Shown here: positions 1-10,161 of the stretch, in pieces
How the letters are laid out: each line of letters starts with the position of its first letter
Position numbering within the stretch: position 1 is the first letter of the stretch
Origin: Flaveria trinervia
Lineage: Eukaryota; Streptophyta; Magnoliopsida; Asterales; Asteraceae
Assembly: GCA_025506515.1 (NCBI GenBank)
Contig: CM046452.1
Coordinates: 46,751,168-46,815,167 of the forward strand
Direction of reading: 5' to 3'
Length of the DNA: 64,000 nt
Translations under genes and position numbers: made by a program
The notes under the pieces: generated by a model
What the model saw: the letters and a program-made list of their open reading frames with translations, nothing else
Told to the model about the DNA's origin: nothing
Databases searched by the model: none

Positions 1-224
1 TCGGAAGTGATCTTCAGCTATTCTTCTAAGACTTGAACTTCGGAAGTATACACTTGACTTCGGAAATAGAGTTCTATCTTCGGAAGTTGATCTTTTACTT
101 TGTCTTCAGAAGAACTCCACAACCTTTGGAAGTTCCATGCTAAGCTTCGGAAGACTTTGCATGAAGCACCAAAATTATCTAAGTGACTTAGTTTTGGTTG
201 CATTAGCCTTCTCTTTATTCAACA
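1..224 (-). repeat. E1 3' LTR (partial)
   Basis: Matches the 12350-12573 end of the 5' LTR and ends on the plus strand in TTCAACA (224), i.e. minus-strand start TGTTGAAT. Only the first 224 nt of the LTR (U3) are in the window. It carries several CTTCGGAAG words (for example near 40-50, 78-87 and 145-152). Confidence 0.92.
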
Positions 225-236
225 AACCCCCTAGGC
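225..236 (-). other. E1 polypurine tract
   Basis: On the minus strand a purine run (AGGGGG then TT) abuts the LTR start TGTTGAAT. This is the expected plus-strand primer site directly upstream of a 3' LTR. E2 and E3 have the same layout (GGGGGAGTT then TGTTGA). Confidence 0.75.
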
Positions 237-1655
237 TAATGCTACCAAAACTTCACTTGTTTCTGCTTCTCAAAACTTCAGCACCAAGGAGAGTAGATAT
301 TTGTTTGTCTCCTTGTTCTCCCTGATGTGGTGCTGAGAAGTTTGTACAGATCCTTGGTAGACAGGAAATCAGTTTGTCACCTTAGATAACATGTACCCTC
401 TGTTTTTGCCCTCTGAAAAGAGTTAGTTGATGGGAACTGTAATCATATTCCCATCTAACTATAGGTTCCAATTCTGACCCTCCACCATCTGTAGAAAGGC
501 AGTGCCTTTGGTAGGAGGTATTTCCTTGTCTTATTGTCTTCTCAATCTCAACTCTTCTTCAATCTTGGCCTTTGCAGTTAGCTCAGCTAGATGAAGGCTG
601 CTGAGATGATTTTGATGAGTGCAGCATCTTTAGAGTTGGAGGGGTTGGAGAATGGCTTCTCTGCTAACTCAGCAATATCAAACTGCTGGAGTGTAGCAGA
701 GAGGTTGCATTAAGTCTATTGACTTGCCATTCCCCTTTCCACAACAAATTGTGAGAAGTTCATCGAACCTCCATGGACTATTTCTTTCTAGGCACAAGAG
801 ACTGACTGGGAATCTTGTCCTCTTTCTGGTGTCCAGCAGAGTCACCAGTTTCTTTCTAAGTTTCTTCTCTTTATCATTTAATGAATCTGAGTTGAGGCCT
901 AGAAGTCTAGCTGCCTGGTCCAGTGTTCCTCTAGGTAAACAAGAAATTGATCTCTTGTGAGGGAACAAGAGGATCCATACATAGGTAATGTTGATAGAAT
1001 CTTCATCACATGAGACTTCGCTCAGAGTTGTGCAGTTGATGAGCTTGGTCTTGATTACCTTGAACTCCTCAAGAGAGAGATGTGAGAAGGCTGAGGGGAT
1101 GGTTTGGATGGTTGTTGGGTAGGTTGAGGTTCAGAGGTTCTGGGGAGTTTTTAGGTTGGAGGATGGGAAGTTTAGGTGGTTGGGGTGATGAAAGGGATGT
1201 GGGCAAGGATGTGGGTTCAGGGGTGAAGGGTTCGGTTTTAAGGAGAAGGGTAGGGTGGGGTTTAGGTTGTGGTTGAGTGGTTGCAGTGAAGGTCATCCCT
1301 TTACCCTTCTGTACATCTCTTTTCTTTCCCAGCGGATGTCAGCCTGATTTCACTGACAATCCGTTGGAGTGTCTTCTTAGACATGGGACCCACCTGCCTT
1401 CCAGAAAATCCATGGGCTCGAAGATAGTCTTTCATCCAGCCTTTTCAATGAGCTTCCTGGTTGTAGTGTCCTAGCTTTTCCTCCCCTTCTCTTCTCCTTT
1501 GTCTTTTCTCTTGCAGCCTTCTTTCTTTCTTTCTCCATTTGATCCTGCTCTTTGTTGTAGAGCCAGAGGATCATCTCATCATTATGTGGAGAAAGTTCTT
1601 GAAGATTAAAGCCTCTGGAGAGTAGGAAATTTATCTGTCTCTCCTTAGCTACAGT
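237..1655 (-). pseudogene. E1 distal extra-gene remnant and 3' untranslated region
   Basis: No recognisable family. Two minus-strand stretches look coding: 1574-1377 (K/E/R-rich, with KEKRRGGK) and 968-678 (with the amphipathic segment NDKEKKLRKKLVTLL). Both are rich in charged residues like the coiled-coil segments just upstream, so they are probably frameshifted continuations of the extra gene. 1069-1296 is a proline/leucine-rich low-complexity stretch. 237-677 shows nothing coding and is presumably 3' UTR. Confidence 0.4.
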
Positions 1656-3045
1656 TCAGCTCCTTTGTTTGGCCAACCTGGCTTCTTCTTCAAGTTTCAA
1701 CCGGGTTGCCTTCTCCAGATTCACCAACTCCTCTAGTGGTAGCAGGGGTGTCTCTTCATTGGCAGCTCCCATTTGGATAAGCTGGTCAATGATCTCTTCC
1801 CTTTTCTTATTGTTGACAGCCTCCTGATTGGCTACAGCTGCTTTTGTGCTGGCAGCTAGCAACTTCTCAGTTGGAAGTCTTCCTTTCTTCTTAAGTTTCT
1901 CAATCTTTTCCGCTTCCTGAAGCTCTTCCGCAGTCATCTTCTTTTCCCTTTATCCTTTGAAGAGCCTGACTGTGGTGGTTCTTGGAGAGTGGATTCTGAT
2001 TGTGAGAGAGGAGATTGGTGTCTGGGATGGAGGTAGATTCAGAAAGTCCTTGCTGTTCACCTCAGATGCCATTTCAAGGATTGCAACTGTGATGATCAGT
2101 TCCTCGAACATTTTAAACAGTCCTTCCGCAGCTTCCATTTCAGCTTCGGAAGATTCAGCTTGTTCTTCTGAGGCTTTAACTTCAGCTTCGGAAGTTGGAG
2201 GAGATGCAATTCTGTCCAACTGTTTTCAGTTGCTGGGCCACAGTCCCCATTTCCCCTTCGAAATGAATCTTAGGTTCCATGTGGACCTTAGGTTGACCAA
2301 CTTCTTCCATAGTGGTAGAAGGTGCAGTCAGCCTCTGAAGCTCTTCAGCTCCGAAATAAAGCATTACAGCATCTGGGCTTGGCTGATCGGTGGAGTATCT
2401 CAATAGAAACTTGGTGAAGAGTCTGTAGAGATCGCTGAGCATCTTTGATTCAATCTGAAGAATGACTTGAGATGGCTCAGACACAGTAATGATAGGAGTA
2501 GATGAAGTTGAAGTTGAAGTATTGCTCTGTTGTGGGTCCTCAAGTGTTTGTCTCTAAACATTCTCCCCCTTTTTGGTAGCATCATCTTGAGAGCTAGATG
2601 AGCTAGAGGAAGAAGTCAATGAGACTTGAACAGGTACATGCCTAACATACCTCTTTGTTTGTTTCTCAGCTAGTTTGGCCTTGAGATTGTCAATCTCAAG
2701 TTGCTGAGTGGCGGACCTTGCTTCTAAAGTCCTAACCAAAGATTCAAGGTTTGAGACTTTAGATAGAAGGCCGTGAATGAGGAGTTGCATGCTTCCCTCA
2801 TCTTCTTTTGAAGAATCACGGGGAGATGAGGTAACATACCTAGTATGTTCAGCCTCACCACCAGATGTGGTTTCTTGGCACCCTGGTTTCCCATGCTCAA
2901 TGATGTCTCTTTTAGAGTCATCAAAGGGCTCGGTTGCCGCAGATTCAGTCTGAGATATGTTACCACTGCCCATAAGGTCCATTGACGCACCTTCTGTAGT
3001 GGCAGCTAAATCTGCATGAGTCCCCTCCACATCAGTGGGACTCAC
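1656..3045 (-). pseudogene. E1 extra gene, linker and coiled-coil part
   Basis: Continuation of the gene starting at 4338. 3045-2554 encodes an acidic, S/T-rich linker followed by a heptad-like segment (LLSKVSNLESLVRTLEARS, then QQLEIDNLKAKLAEKQ) and a poly-serine stretch. 2484-2182 includes LYRLFTKFLLRYSTDQ. 1937-1656 is E/K/A-rich and helical (EELQEAEKIEKLKKKGRL). The order of globular N-terminus, disordered linker and coiled coil is the same as in E2 and E3. CTTCGGAAG words occur inside this coding stretch near 2130-2200. No transmembrane segment is evident. Frames change between the pieces. Confidence 0.6.
2559..2575 (-). other. Internal PPT-like purine run in E1
   Basis: The minus strand reads AAAAAGGGGGAGAATG, the form usual for plant Copia polypurine tracts, but it lies about 2.3 kb before the 3' LTR and inside the extra gene (codons for KKGEN). 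A near-identical run follows pol in E2 (24992-25009). It could be an extra plus-strand primer, or a chance purine run in K/E codons. Confidence 0.35.
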
Positions 3046-4338
3046 CTCAGTTATAGGTTGCTGATGGGGGCTAGAGATAAGGGATTTCTCCGGGCTCTGT
3101 TGATCTTGAAGAGGGTGTTGTAGATCAACTTCATTGCCATGGAGAGATGTTATCTCTTCATCAGTTTTGAAGAGAAGGTCAGTAAAAGATAGAGAGTTAA
3201 ACCTACTGACCCGGGATCTTGGTCAATGTCTACAGGCATTGAGCCTTTGGTGGGGTTGTCCCTAGTTAGCTGCTTAGAAGAATGTAGATACTCATCCTGA
3301 GGGCTACTGGTTTGGGTGTCGGGCTCCTGGGTTTGAGACTGAGGAGACTCAAAACCCATATTAAGGTCAAAAGAGAAGGATGGAGAGACCTCAGACTGAG
3401 TGGGAGCCCATGTTTCCACTCTAGTCTTTTTGGATTGAACAGGAGGGGCTTGTTCAATCAGAGTAGATTGAACAAGGGTTCGTTTGGGGCGTCTTTGATA
3501 TGTGATGGTGATGGGTGGAGAAAGCAATTTTGGCATTATGGTGGTGGTTGCTGGTGTGGGTTCATCACCTGTGGGGTGAACAGGGATGTCACCAGGAGTT
3601 ATGCGCTCAATCATACCTGGAAGCAGAGTAGTGTACCTTCCAGTGAAGTTGGTGGACACCTTCTTTAAGGTCTTGAAGATGTTAGGCCGCATGTGGGGGA
3701 CAGTCAGAGCAGCTGCACAGGCAAGCATGCTCTGGTCCAACTCACAGTTGATGATGTGTTGAATGAATCTAGGATACATAAAGAATGTCTCCCTTTGTAG
3801 ATTCCTAATCAGATTGGTGAACACAAGTCGTGAAGTAATCAAAGCGCATGCCTCTCACCAGTCCATGAACTAAGCATCCTAGTTCATATGGATTTGATCC
3901 CATCCCCCGGACTTGTTGGACAAGCAGTGAAGGACAACATGCAGGAGGAACTTCCAGTTGTAGGAGAAGTTGAACTTGTAAACGTGTGACCTGCTTATGT
4001 CTCCACCATATCCCATTAGGATGTAGGTGCTGTCCAAATTTGCCTTAGGGAATTTAGTAGGAGCTCCTTCATCATGAAGCTCGAGATGCTCCCTGATAAG
4101 TTGTTCAGTAATGATCAACTCCTATCCACAAATGCTGGACCTCAGTACACGAATCCCATTTAGGGTTTTGGCTAGACCATTTCCCCAAAATTCGGCCATG
4201 TGGTTGGAGTAAACAGTGGGGTTAACGGTAAGAGCAGTGTAGTAAGTGATGGGTGAGAAAGGAGATGATTTCAGAGAAGTCAACATCTCTTGAAGAATCA
4301 AGAAGTGCGACTTGATTGTGCTGAGGGTTAAGTGCCAT
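3046..4338 (-). pseudogene. E1 extra gene after pol, conserved N-terminal domain
   Basis: Begins at the ATG at 4338 (MALNPQHNQ). Despite low overall identity it shares landmarks in the same order with the E2 and E3 genes: NPxHN at the start, SEIISFL (TDIIAFL in E2), FWGNGLA (FWENALV), IRVLRSSICG (YCIRSSILG), a K/NFLLHVVLHCL-type segment (KYLAHVILKC) with GG-W/F-D, and FMYPRFIQHIINCEL (CMYPRFLQIVFNEKL). So it is a homologous domain in a diverged family. Frameshift near 4230, stops near 4120 and 3885. A P/T-rich linker follows (3600-3150). Function unknown; I see no catalytic motif, signal peptide or transmembrane helix. Confidence 0.65.
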
Positions 4339-4446
4339 TGGAGAAAGGTGAATGTGGATGATTTTGAGCTTTGGTAAAGTTGGAGAGGAGAGAAATTTCT
4401 ATGGCAGTAAAAATTGCAAGTAAGAAGATGAAATTGAATAGTCGAG

Positions 4447-4458
4447 ATTATTTAAAAG
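4447..4458 (-). promoter_or_regulatory. Candidate TATA box of E1 extra gene
   Basis: The minus strand reads CTTTTAAATAAT about 110 nt upstream of the extra-gene ATG and just downstream of the CTTCCGAAG array (4600-4900). E2 and E3 have TATTTAA boxes in the equivalent place, which is the main support. Confidence 0.45.
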
Positions 4459-4599
4459 ATGGTGGGAAGGCGGTAATGGGGGTTAGGATAAGGTGATGTG
4501 ATGGTTTAGTGGATGAATTGACAGTGGCTGTAAGGTTCAAATCAGTTAAATAATCCGACATCATTAACAAAATCTTTGCTTTTTACAGTGTGGGGCCCA

Positions 4600-4905
4600 A
4601 GAGATTTACGTTACATAGTAGAATCTTTCTTCCGAATGTAAAACATTTCCGAAGGTAATTTGTCTTCCGAAGGCAATTCTTACTTCCAAAGCAAAAACTT
4701 TGCTTCCGAAGGTTAGTATTGCTTTCTGAATGGAGAGTATGTAACCTCGGAAGTAGATCTGATATGTAATCAATCGCTTCTTCCGAGACCAAAAGCTCTT
4801 CCGAGAGAAAAATTATCCTTTGATAATTATGCTTTCGGAAGATATAAGAATAACTTTCGAGGGTTAATTTCTCTTCGGAAGAAATTTACACTTCGAAAAT
4901 TTCAA
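4600..4905 (-). promoter_or_regulatory. E1 internal palindrome array upstream of extra gene
   Basis: Non-coding stretch between the end of pol (4976) and the extra gene, with about ten exact or near copies of CTTCCGAAG/CTTCGGAAG and variants (for example 4631-4637, 4647-4655, 4670-4678, 4705-4713, 4748-4752, 4832-4840, 4872-4880). The same word fills the U3 part of this element's LTR. Inferred: binding sites shared by two promoters of one element. Confidence 0.6.
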
Positions 4906-4975
4906 AAAGATCTTTGTAACAGGGCTTAAATTGTATTGACAGAAGACGTTACTTAAAAGGTTTCAAAGAGGTGAT

Positions 4976-5905
4976 CTAATCAATGTTTATCATCCCAATA
5001 GCTGTTATGAGATACTTAAATCCTTGCTTATCAAAAGCTTTGGTGAACAATCAGCATATTGTTCATTTGAGTCAACTTTGATTAGTTTAATCAGATTTTT
5101 CTCATGAATATCTCTAATGAAATGGTACCTGATGTCAATATGCTTTGTCTTGGAGTGCTTCACCGGATTTTCAGTAATGGAGATAGCATGTTGTTGTCAA
5201 TATGGATAGGAGTACTCATAAAGTTGAATCCATAGTCTAACATCTGATTCTGAATCCATAGCAGTTGAGCACAGTAGCTAGCAGCAGCAATGTATTCAGC
5301 TTCAGCAGTTGATGTAAAGACAGGATTGTTTCTTGCATTGCCATGAGATGATCCTTTCACCAAGAAATTGACATCCTCTTGATGTTGATTTCTTGTCAAT
5401 ATTACAACCACCATAGTCACTGTCAGAGTATCCATAGAGATTAAAATCCTTGTTTCTGGGATACCAGAGACCTAGTTTAGGTGCTCATTTGAGGTATCTG
5501 AGGATTCTCTTAACAACAGCTAGGTGAGACACCTTTGGAGCAGCCTGATATCTTGCACAAATGCAAGTAGCAAACATGATATCAGGTCTACTGGTAGTAA
5601 GATACATAAGAGAACCAATGATTGCCCTATACTAATGTTGATCAGTATCCTCCCCCCAAGGTCAAGACATAGATTATGGTTTCTGGGTATGGGTGTCTTG
5701 GCAGGCTTGCAATCCTTCATTTCAAATCTTTCTAAGATGTCAGAGACATCTTAGATTGATTAATGAAGAACCCTTCCTTCATTTGTTTCACCTGAATTCC
5801 AAGGAAAAAGTCCATTTTCCTATGGAACTCATCTCAAACTTTTTCTTCATAATGCTCTCAAAGTCCTTACACATTTGGTCATTTGAAGAACCAAATATGA
5901 TGTCA
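4976..5905 (-). pseudogene. E1 pol: RT C-terminal end and RNase H
   Basis: Resumes after the solo LTR with DIIFGSSNDQMCKDFE, the segment that follows YVDD in Copia RT, then KDCKPAKTPIP, then the RNase H part with TAEAEYIAAASYCAQ (active-site-region landmark), HIDNN and KTKHIDIRYHFIR, and the pol end AIGMINID with its stop at 4976-4978. Frame changes near 5780, 5500 and 5170. The protein would extend DNA synthesis and remove the RNA template in the cytoplasmic particle; this copy cannot. Confidence 0.85.
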
Positions 5906-6512
5906 TGTTGGAGCATATATAGTCATATATAGTGTGTCCGTCGCTTGTCGAATAGTCTAGGCTTAATGTTATACACTGATATGTTGTAAACACATGAAAC
6001 TGGGTCATTCGCAGGAGAATATGCGAATGAGACTCAGTCGTACGACTGAGCCATGCTAAGGACCAGTCGTGCGACTGGAGAGATGCGATTGGGACATTCG
6101 TAAGACTAAACCATAAGTATGGTCTAGTCGTCGATTGAAACCATACGCATGGTCCAGTCGTACGATTGAACCATACACATGGTCCAATCGCACGAATGGG
6201 CCCAGTTGCATCTAATATGGGCGAGGCTATATATACCAGTTTCAATGTGTAGAGTAAGAGAGGATTCTCTAAACGGTTTTAGAAAGAGTGTGCTGGGAGC
6301 CTAGGGCTGCCGGATGAGAGGGGAGATCATGCTCGATCTTCCCCTGCCAAGAGTCTTGATTCTTATGTTGTAACGAGCTTGTAATCGTTAGGTTTTATCA
6401 ATGAAACCATTCAATTATAGTTCGTATTATCTTTGACTTTTGGTTTGATGTTGTTTATCCTTCCGTCAAGAATACGCTCGGATGTTTATCGATCCGAAAA
6501 ACCGACTTAACA
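5906..6512 (+). mobile_element. Solo LTR inserted in E1 RT
   Basis: A 607-bp unit starting TGTTGGAGC and ending CTTAACA, bounded on both sides by the 5-bp duplication TGTCA (5901-5905, 6513-6517). RT coding continues across it, so the unit is an insertion. There is no internal coding region, so it is a solo LTR left by LTR-LTR recombination. TATA box at 6228-6237 (CTATATATAC), preceded at 6005-6200 by about seven near-palindromes of the CAGTCGTACGACTG type. A polyadenylation-rich end lies near 6380-6420. The palindrome word is that of E2 and E3, but the LTR ends differ, so it is a related but separate family. Confidence 0.9.
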
Positions 6513-7274
6513 TGTCATCAACATAGACTTGAACGGCCAGGATGTCCTTTCCAGACTTTCTGATGAAGAGAGTCGTGTCAATGGTACCTTTAGTGTAGCC
6601 ATTCTTTAGAAGAAACTGAGATAGAGTCTCATACCACAGCCTAGGTGCTTGGTGCAGCCCATATAGAGCTTTATCCAATTTGCACACATAGTTGGGGTGC
6701 TGTGGGTCTTCAAATCCTGCAGGTTGGCATACATAGACTTCCCTATCTATATCCCCGTATAGAAATGCACACTTGACATCAAGTTGATAGACAGTGAAGT
6801 CCTTGGATGCAGCATAAGCAAGGAAGATCCTAACTGCCTCAAGTCTCGCAACTGGTGCAAAGACATCAGTATAATCAATTCCTTCCTCTTGTGTGTATCC
6901 TTGAACTACAAGTCTTGCTTTGTTCTTGATGATCAAGCCTCTATCATTTCTCTTGTTTCTGAAAACCCGTTTAGTGCCTATTTGTACTTGACCAGATGGT
7001 AGCGGACATAGGTTCCATACCTTTTGTCTCTTGAATTGAAACAACTCCTCTTGCATCGATTCAAGCCAGCTACTATCTTTTAAGGCATCTTCTACCTTCT
7101 TGGGTTCCATCTGGGATAGAAAGCATGAGTACAAGCAGACATTCCTATGATGAGTTGTCCTCTTGTTCTCACACCCTCAGTGACATCCCCTATGATGTTC
7201 TCAGCAGGATGAGTGTTATGAATCCTAAGGCGAGGAATCACTTCCCGTTGCAGAGATAGATCCAGGTTGGACAT
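6513..7274 (-). pseudogene. E1 pol: reverse transcriptase N-terminal part
   Basis: Copia RT. Visible in order: the RT entry segment (ALKDSSWLESMQEELFQF), GTKRVFRNKRND, KARLVVQGYTQEEGIDY, FAPVARLEAVRIFLAYA, QLDVKCAFLYGDI, KALYGLHQAPRLWYETL, DTTLF and QVYVDDM, where the solo LTR cuts in just at the catalytic YVDD. 7274-7135 holds the preceding linker (HNTHPAENIIGDVTEGVRTR), a Copia pre-RT landmark, in a different frame. Confidence 0.9.
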
Positions 7275-8549
7275 ATTCTGCTCAGGAACGGAACACTCTG
7301 TCCAGCTGCTGTTTCAAAATCATTGAGTGAGGACCGATTGAATGAGTGAGAAATATCATCAATGGTTGGCTGTGAAGTAGTATTAACAGTTTCATGTTCC
7401 TTCAAAACACTACTTCCTTCTGCCTGGTGTTATGGTGGATCACCTGATGAGTTTTGAGACCCAGTAAGTGATTCACTTGTAGAAGCTTCACTATTCCTTG
7501 ATATGGTCAAGCTATCAGCTCTGTGAATAGTGGAAACTTCATTTATTACAGCTCTTAGAGAATTTGGACTAGGTCTGGGTAGCTCAAACAGTTGATTATC
7601 AGCAGCAGCATCAACATCATTTTGAGCTCCTGTTCCAACTGAAACATTCTCACAAGAAGGTTTAGAATAGTTTGAAAACAGTTCTAAATTAAAGATATGA
7701 TCAGGGCCATTCCCCCTAACACAAAGAGTGTGCTCATTAACAACTATGTTGGATGACTCCTCAAATTGTTGATTCTTAATGTTGTATACTCTGTAAGATT
7801 TGGAGCTAGAAGAGTGTCCAACAAAGATAGCATCATCTGACTTTTCAGCAAACTTTGCTAAATTGTCTTTTGTGTTAAGTATGGTACACCTACTACCAAA
7901 GGACCTTAGAAAGCCAATGAACGGTGGCCTCTTGTTCCATAGCTCATAAGGGGTTTTTCCATGGAGCTTAACTACAAGAACTCTGTTCTGCACATAGCAT
8001 GCAGTGCTGACTGCCTCTGTCCAGAATGTTAGAGGTAGTTTTGAATCAGCTAACATAGTTCGAGCAGCCTCAATAAGTGTCTTGTTCCTCCTCTCAGCAA
8101 CACCGTTTTGTTAAGGAGTTCTGGGAGCACTATATTGTCTGGCAATCCTTTTTGAGTTACAGAATGAATCAAGAATGAAGTTCTTAAACTCAGTCCCTTG
8201 ATCACTTCTAATGATTTTAACCTTGTGATCAATTTGATTCTCTATTTTAAGAATAAAAGATTTTAATGTTTCAGTTGTTTCATCTTTAGTTCTTAAAAAG
8301 AATACCCATGTGAATCTTGTAAAATCATCAACTATCACAAGGAAATATGATTTCTTTCCAATGCTCATTATACTTGTGGGACCAAAAAGATCCATGTGCA
8401 ATAAGTGTAATGGAGTAGTGATAGAGTTAACACATTTGGATTTGTGAGATGTCCTGTGTTGTTTCCCTTTCAGGCATGCAACACAGTTATCTTTGCAGAA
8501 AAACTCCTTTTAGGCAAACCTTGTACCAAGTAATTTTTAGCCAATTTAT
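7275..8549 (-). pseudogene. E1 pol: integrase
   Basis: Retroviral-type integrase core. The zinc-binding part is degraded (8549-8410). The core shows HMDLFGPTSIMSIGKKSYF (first Asp), DDFTRFTWVFFL, IRSDQGTEFKN (second Asp), then a premature stop at about 8113 replacing a Gln of the PQQNGVAE-type block, then AERRNKTLIEAARTMLADS (the Glu region) and the C-terminal FGSRCTILNTKDNLAKF and SYRVYNIK blocks. An S/T-rich linker (7640-7430) leads to RT. The enzyme would insert the element's cDNA into chromatin. Confidence 0.9.
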
Positions 8550-9119
8550 TCATTGTCTTAAAATTACATGACACATATGTTTATGCCATAGTGTTGACTC
8601 ATCACTATCAGCTTTGGAAAGAAAGCATGATACTTCACCTATTGGGGAAGCATTGTTCATATCTAGCTTGTACATATCCCCTTTCCTGGGAGATCTAAGA
8701 AGCACCAATTTCGGAGGAATTGTCATCCCTGGTTTGAGCATAATGCACTCATGTTCTGTGAAAAGCATTTGGTGCTTTTGATCATAGAATTGAGAAACAC
8801 TTAACAGATTGTGTTCAAGTTGTTTGACAAAGTGAACTGCGTCAACCTTTAATTTACCATTGGATATACTCCCTCTACCAGAAATATATCCTCTGGTCTC
8901 ACCTCCAAATTGGACAGGACCTCCATCATAGTTCTGAAACTGGTGAAGGAGAGATCTGTTCCCTGTCATGTGCCTGGAGCATCCACTGTCTACAATCCAG
9001 ACATTGTTGTTCATGTCATATGGATGTCCCTGCACATAAGATGAGTTTGTTAGTTTTGTTTGGAAGCCCAAGCCTTGCTGGTCTTGGGTTCTTCCAAGGA
9101 TAATGACATAATTAACCAA
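8550..9119 (-). pseudogene. E1 pol: aspartic protease and GAG-pre-integrase
   Basis: Copia retropepsin: VWIVDSGCSRHMTGN holds the catalytic DSG and the Copia-typical HMTG, followed by VQFGGETRGYISGRGSISNG and FVKQLEHNLLSVSQF. Then the pre-integrase segment (LWHKHMCHV). The frame stays open for 189 codons but breaks at 8550. The protease would cut the Gag-Pol polyprotein during particle maturation. Confidence 0.9.
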
Positions 9120-10161
9120 AAGTTATGCATGGGGGTTCAATAGAGGTCTTTGAAGAAGAGGTTTGGGCTGCAACATCTTCCTTGATCTTCCAGTCCATCC
9201 TTTGGTTGATCTTGGAGGATGAGTTTGTTGAAGCTTTGGCAGCATGGCCATCTTCCGAAGCTTCTTTCTTTTCGGAAGAAGCCTTCACCACCTTTTCTTC
9301 TGAAGCAGTCTTCTTCTGGGGAGGTTTCAAAGGAGCTTTCTTGTTCTTCCAAACCTTAGTATCTTTTGCTTCCGAAGCCATTTTCCCTTCGGAAGAAAGA
9401 GTTTCTTCCGAAAGCACCCTGGCTTCCGAAACTAGCTTTCCCTTTTTCATCACTTGAACCGTTTGAAAAGGTCCAAATGTGAAACCTTCCTTGATTCCTT
9501 CTTTTCTAACATTATTTGCATAATGTGTGCTTGCAGGATTGTAGTAACAATCTTTTGCCATATGGTTTTGTAGACCACACATTATGCATGCAATGTTAGT
9601 TCTTTGGGAATGTACGGGTTGCTATTTCTTGGGCTTCTTTTCTTCATCGGCAACTTTTCCCTTCAACTTCTGATCCTTGGCAGGACAAGAGTGCTGGTAT
9701 TACACTCTTTTCCTGAATCAGAAGTACCTAACACTTGGAATCCAGCTAAGATAAAGACACCTTCTGCTTTGGGTCAATCTTCAACTTGGATTCAACCACT
9801 TTCTTGGCAGTTCTTCTAGCAGCTTTAGCTTTGCTTCTTCTGGCCTTAGTGGTTAGAATTTGTTCTTCACAGGAGGAGATGGATACATCTACTTGTTCCT
9901 TCCCTGTGGTGGCCACTATTATTGCTTCATCCTTTAACTCTAGTGAGGAAGGGTCAGCAGTTGGAACCTCTTGCTCTTTAGTACCACATCTAGGCTGCCT
10001 AATAGACTCATAGGAGGTGGTGGAGCAATTTCATTGGTTCCCAACCCTTCTTTGTTCTGATAACAGAGTTTGGAATGGGAGAATGATGCAAGAATAGCTT
10101 GGAAGTTTTGCTCAGAAATAGCATGCTTCCTGGCCTGAGCCTCAGCAGCGACAAGCTGGGC
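9112..10161 (-). pseudogene. E1 gag-pol linker with second zinc knuckle
   Basis: 9547-9588 encodes CIMCGLQNHMAKDC, a second CX2CX4HX4C knuckle. It is followed by a Ser-Glu-Ala-rich linker (9440-9240, repeated SEA/SEE) whose Ser-Glu codons are supplied by CTTCGGAAG/CTTCCGAAG words. 9620-10161 contains the upstream linker in shifted frames, including a helical segment (AEAQARKHAISEQNFQ) that continues the gag coiled coil after a stop at 10162-10164. Confidence 0.75.
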
